Shown here piece after piece: positions 61,221 through 64,000 of a stretch of DNA of 64,000 nucleotides. The notes under the pieces were generated by a model, which saw only the letters and a program-made list of their open reading frames with translations, made no database searches and had not been told where the DNA came from. This DNA comes from Corynebacterium provencense (GTDB lineage Bacteria > Actinomycetota > Actinomycetes > Mycobacteriales > Mycobacteriaceae), in contig LT160592.1 in assembly GCA_900049755.1 (NCBI GenBank), positions 533,836 through 597,835 of the forward strand, written 5' to 3'. The position numbers and the translations under genes were made by a program. How positions within the stretch are numbered: position 1 is the stretch's first letter; every line of letters starts with the position of its first letter.

Positions 61221-62807
61221 ATGACTGCTCCCACCCCTGCCGATACCTCAACCGACATGTCGACCACAGTCGGCAAGCTGCAGGATCTGCGCAACCGTCT
61301 CACCGAGACGCTCGCACCTTCCGGAGAGGACGCCGTCACCGCCGTCCACGACGCCGGTCGGCTCACCGCCCGTGAAAGGGTCACCACCCTGCTCGACCCC
61401 GGTTCTTTCGTGGAGATCGACGCTCTCGCCCGGCACCGGTCGAACAGCTTCAACCTCGACCGCGAACGCCCTGTCACGGACGGTGTGGTGACCGGTTACG
61501 GCACCGTGGACGGCCGTCAGGTGTGCGTGTTCTCCCAGGACGCCACCGTCTTCGACGGTACCGTCGGTGAAACCCACGGGGAGAAGCTCATCAAGGTCAT
61601 GGAGCTCGCCGAACGTGCCGGTGTGCCGCTCATCGGGATCCACGACTCCTCCGGCGCCAGGGTGAAGGAGGGGGTGGCGTCCCTGGGCATGTCGGCGAAA
61701 CTGTACCGGCTGCGGTCGAGGATCTCCGGCGTTGTGCCGCAGATCTCCGTCATCGCCGGACCCACCGCGGGGACGGAGGCCCACCAACCGGTGCTGGCGG
61801 ACATCGTCATCGCGGTGGAGGGCGCCCACCTCTACCTCACCGACCCGGACATCACCCGCAGTGTCATCGGGGAGGAGGTCGACGCCGACGAGCTGGGAGG
61901 GGTGACGGTTCTCGCCGGGAACGGGACCTCCCACCTCACCGCGGCCGACGACACCGCCGCCCTGGACCTGGTGCACGATGTGCTGGCACAGCTGCCCTCC
62001 AACAACCGTGCACTGGTTCCCGCCGTCGAGCCCTCCGACCCGGACACCGCGGCCCTCGACACGGTCATCCCCGACTCCCCGCTCGCCGGCTACGACATTC
62101 TCGACGTCCTCGCGGGGACCGTGGACCCGGGCAGCCTGCTGGAACTGTCCGCCGACCATGCCGGGAACGTCCTCACCGCCTTCGCCCGCATCGACGGCCG
62201 GGGGGTCGGGATCGTCGCCGACCAGCCGGCGGTACTGGCAGGTGCCCTGGACGCCGCCTCCGCGGCGAAGGCCGCCCGCTTCATCAGGATGTGTGACGCA
62301 TTCAACATTCCACTGGTGTTCGTCGTCGACTCCCCCGGTTTCCTCCCCGGCGTGAACGAGGAGCGGTCCGGACTGCTGCGACGTTCCGCGCCACTGTTCG
62401 CCGCGGTCGCCGAAGCATCCGTCGGAGTGCTCACCGTGGTGGTCCGGAAAGCCTTCGGCTCCGCGTACGTGGCCATGGGATCCAAGGGACTCGGCGCTGA
62501 CCTGGTCCTGGCCTGGCCCACCGCCCGGATCTCCCACGCGGACGCCGCGAACACCGTCACCGTCGTCCACGACGACACCCTCGCCAAGGCTGCCCGGAAG
62601 CGCAGGGACGTCGAGGCGCTGCGACGCCAGCTCACCGAGGAGATCGAGGACACGCTTCTCACCCCCTACGCTGCCGCGGCCCGTGGGCTGGTCGACGCGG
62701 TCATCGCCCCGTCCGAGACCCGCCGCCGGCTCATCGACGGGCTGGCACTGCTGGAACGCAAGGTCGTCCCCGCCCCGGACCGTAAGCACGGCAATCTTCC
62801 TCTGTAG
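61221..62807 (+). CDS. accD: Acyl-CoA carboxylase beta subunit (DtsR/AccD)
   Basis: 528 aa. Both carboxyltransferase halves are present: HDSSGARVKEGVASLG in the first and DSPGFLPGVNEERSGLLRR with RKAFGSAYVAMGSKGLGADL in the second. The usual DSGGARIQEG and CAGGAVYSPA segments are changed (SSGAR; AGPTAGTEAHQPV), so acyl-CoA preference may differ from AccD5. It acts with the biotinylated alpha subunit and AccE to make malonyl- or methylmalonyl-CoA for fatty or mycolic acids. C. glutamicum has two dtsR genes here and this window has one. Confidence 0.88.
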   Translation: MTAPTPADTSTDMSTTVGKLQDLRNRLTETLAPSGEDAVTAVHDAGRLTARERVTTLLDPGSFVEIDALARHRSNSFNLDRERPVTDGVVTGYGTVDGRQVCVFSQDATVFDGTVGETHGEKLIKVMELAERAGVPLIGIHDSSGARVKEGVASLGMSAKLYRLRSRISGVVPQISVIAGPTAGTEAHQPVLADIVIAVEGAHLYLTDPDITRSVIGEEVDADELGGVTVLAGNGTSHLTAADDTAALDLVHDVLAQLPSNNRALVPAVEPSDPDTAALDTVIPDSPLAGYDILDVLAGTVDPGSLLELSADHAGNVLTAFARIDGRGVGIVADQPAVLAGALDAASAAKAARFIRMCDAFNIPLVFVVDSPGFLPGVNEERSGLLRRSAPLFAAVAEASVGVLTVVVRKAFGSAYVAMGSKGLGADLVLAWPTARISHADAANTVTVVHDDTLAKAARKRRDVEALRRQLTEEIEDTLLTPYAAAARGLVDAVIAPSETRRRLIDGLALLERKVVPAPDRKHGNLPL

Positions 62808-62897
62808 AGGATTCGTCCCAGGTCCGAAATCCCAGGTCCGAAATCCCGGGCCAGAAGTCACGGAACAGAAGCCCCAGAGCCGAAAAGAGAACTCCAC

Positions 62898-63149
62898 ATG
62901 ACCGACAATCCGCCCGTCCCGGTGACCGTGCTCCGCGGCCTGCCGGGGGCAGACCCTGATGAACAGGACCGTGTCGCCCGGGCCGTCTCCCTCGCCCTGA
63001 CCTCGCTGGCCGGTGAACTGTCGTCGTCCACCGGACGCTACGAGGACCCGCGCGAGGCACTGCGCCGCGATCCGCGTGGGGCCTGGGGTGTTCCCGGGGT
63101 CGGACGACGAAACTCCGGTACCTTCTCCCCGGCCGGGTTCCGTGCCTGA
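62898..63149 (+). CDS. accE: Acyl-CoA carboxylase epsilon subunit
   Basis: 83 aa. VTVLRGLPGADPDEQ near the N terminus and a Trp-containing tail fit AccE of actinobacteria, a small subunit that stabilises the AccA-AccD complex. It follows accD by 90 bp; that gap holds a tandem 15-bp repeat (AGGTCCGAAATCCC). AGAGA lies before the ATG. Its last 8 nt overlap maf. Confidence 0.85.
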   Translation: MTDNPPVPVTVLRGLPGADPDEQDRVARAVSLALTSLAGELSSSTGRYEDPREALRRDPRGAWGVPGVGRRNSGTFSPAGFRA

Positions 63150-63888
63150 ACCCGCCGTGCCTGAACCCGCCGTGCCCGACAACACCGGCACACTGCCCGA
63201 CCGCCCGGTCCTGGTACTGGCGTCCTCCTCCCCCTCGAGGCTGTCCGTGCTGCGTGCCGCCGGAACCGAACCACTGGTGGTCGTCCCCGACGTCGACGAG
63301 GACGCCGCCGTCGCCGAACTCACCGACCGCCTCGCCGACCGGGGCGTCGCACCCACACCCGAACAGACCGTCGTCCACCTCGCCGAGGTCAAGGCAGATG
63401 CGGTGGCCGGACGCCTTGCAGCGGACGGAGGCCGGGACACCACCGCCGGCGTCCTCACCGGTGACCCCGGGCCTGACCTCCTGAGCGACGCCGTGATCGT
63501 CGCCGGAGACTCCATGCTCCTGCTCGACGGCCGACTGCAGGGCAAACCCCACACCGTGGAACGCACCGTCGAGCGGTGGAAGGCCCAGCGGGGACGCACC
63601 GCCACTCTCGTCACCGGACACGCGGTCGTGCACCGGGGCCGACGGATCTCCGTGGCGTCCTCGACGCAGGTGCATTTCGCCCGGGTCTCCGACAGGGACA
63701 TCGAAGCCTACGCCGCCACCGGTGAACCCCTGGAATGCGCCGGCGCCTTCACCCTGGAGGCTCTCGGCGGGTGGTTCATCGACCGCGTCGACGGGGACCC
63801 GTCCGGGGTCATAGGACTGTCGTTGCCGGTCCTGCGTCGTGCACTGGAGGAGTTCGGTCTGTCCGTGTCCGATTTCTGGACGCGGTGA
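63142..63888 (+). CDS. maf: Maf family nucleotide pyrophosphatase
   Basis: 248 aa from GTG at 63142, which overlaps accE by 8 nt. Three in-frame GTGs (63142, 63157, 63172) lie in a tandem 15-bp repeat, so the exact start is uncertain. The N-terminal VLASSSPSRLSVLRAAG motif and the later GDSMLLLDGRLQGKP motif are those of Maf proteins, which remove non-canonical nucleotides. The Asp-Ser pair replaces the more usual Asp-Thr. It closes the accD-accE-maf cluster. Confidence 0.87.
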   Translation: MPEPAVPEPAVPDNTGTLPDRPVLVLASSSPSRLSVLRAAGTEPLVVVPDVDEDAAVAELTDRLADRGVAPTPEQTVVHLAEVKADAVAGRLAADGGRDTTAGVLTGDPGPDLLSDAVIVAGDSMLLLDGRLQGKPHTVERTVERWKAQRGRTATLVTGHAVVHRGRRISVASSTQVHFARVSDRDIEAYAATGEPLECAGAFTLEALGGWFIDRVDGDPSGVIGLSLPVLRRALEEFGLSVSDFWTR

Positions 63889-63964
63889 CCCGGCCGCACC
63901 ACCGTCCCGGGCCCTGTCAGTGTGATCTGCAGCCCCACAGGTCACGTGGGGGGACCCCCGCAGT

Positions 63965-63970
63965 TAGACT
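63965..63970 (+). promoter_or_regulatory. -10 of the next gene, which lies outside the window
   Basis: TAGACT, followed by GAAAGG at 63984-63989, a good ribosome site whose start codon would fall just beyond the end. In relatives the next genes are sseA or the acyl-CoA carboxylase alpha subunit accBC/accA3. Confidence 0.45.
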
Positions 63971-64000
63971 GATCAGCAGACATGAAAGGCGGTACCCGTA

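Noticed and set aside
63013..63141. Longer maf start
   Set aside because: The extra region lies inside accE in another frame and has no Maf similarity.
1..64000. tRNA, rRNA, prophage or complete insertion sequence
   Set aside because: I saw no cloverleaf, no rRNA-like sequence and no transposase or integrase reading frame.

Overview
The window is a 64 kb stretch of chromosome from a high-GC Corynebacterium or close mycolic-acid actinobacterium. This rests on gene content and order, not on a database search. The gene order matches the conserved Mycobacterium tuberculosis Rv3200c-Rv3282 neighbourhood and the Corynebacterium glutamicum region around cg0810-cg0888, as I recall them. No rRNA, tRNA, CRISPR array, prophage or intact insertion sequence was seen.

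Layout. 1-12.8 kb: the AdnA/AdnB recombination helicase-nuclease, a TIGR02569 protein, a DUF3152 metalloprotease-like membrane protein, DUF3107, a RhlE-type RNA helicase and a beta-propeller membrane protein. 12.8-20.3 kb: a small membrane protein, WhiB1, ribosomal protein bL37 (24 aa), the RshA/SigH redox stress pair, an SRAP protein, AroA, RsgA, a DUF6912-like protein, a HAD protein and an Rv3235-family protein. 20.3-32.3 kb: SecA1, Hpf, a broken ComF, the MtrA/MtrB/LpqB cell-envelope signalling locus with mtrB and lpqB in one open frame, Tmk, AhcY and a DUF4259 protein. 32.8-43.7 kb: mannose and rhamnose supply for the cell wall (ManA, ManB/PmmA, GDP-mannose pyrophosphorylase, WbbL, RmlD), WhiB2, DUF3499 and an LCP ligase. 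43.7-47.7 kb: Nnr (NAD(P)HX repair), a TIGR03089 protein, an unknown protein and an unlisted 53-aa amphipathic peptide. 47.9-51.9 kb: an ABC-2 exporter next to a LuxR-type two-component system. 52-56.8 kb: a Tus/LpqY-SugABC type trehalose importer with a small coupled membrane protein. 56.9-64 kb: YdcF, PurE/PurK, a PH-like membrane protein, BirA, AccD/AccE and Maf, with the promoter of the next gene at the edge.

Two themes recur. First, fifteen genes have a TANNNT -10 hexamer exactly 7 or 8 nt before the start codon, which points to leaderless mRNAs and was used to choose starts. Second, several places look like sequence damage or assembly artefact: Tn5/Nextera mosaic-end-like sequences at 11.2 kb and 47.3 kb (a faint one at 26.8 kb inside the mtrB-lpqB linker), a homopolymer block with a frameshift in the LCP gene at 41.95 kb, and a 17-bp tandem duplication that breaks comF at 24.43 kb. 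The apparent MtrB-LpqB fusion is the most interesting biological claim, but it must be read against these artefacts.
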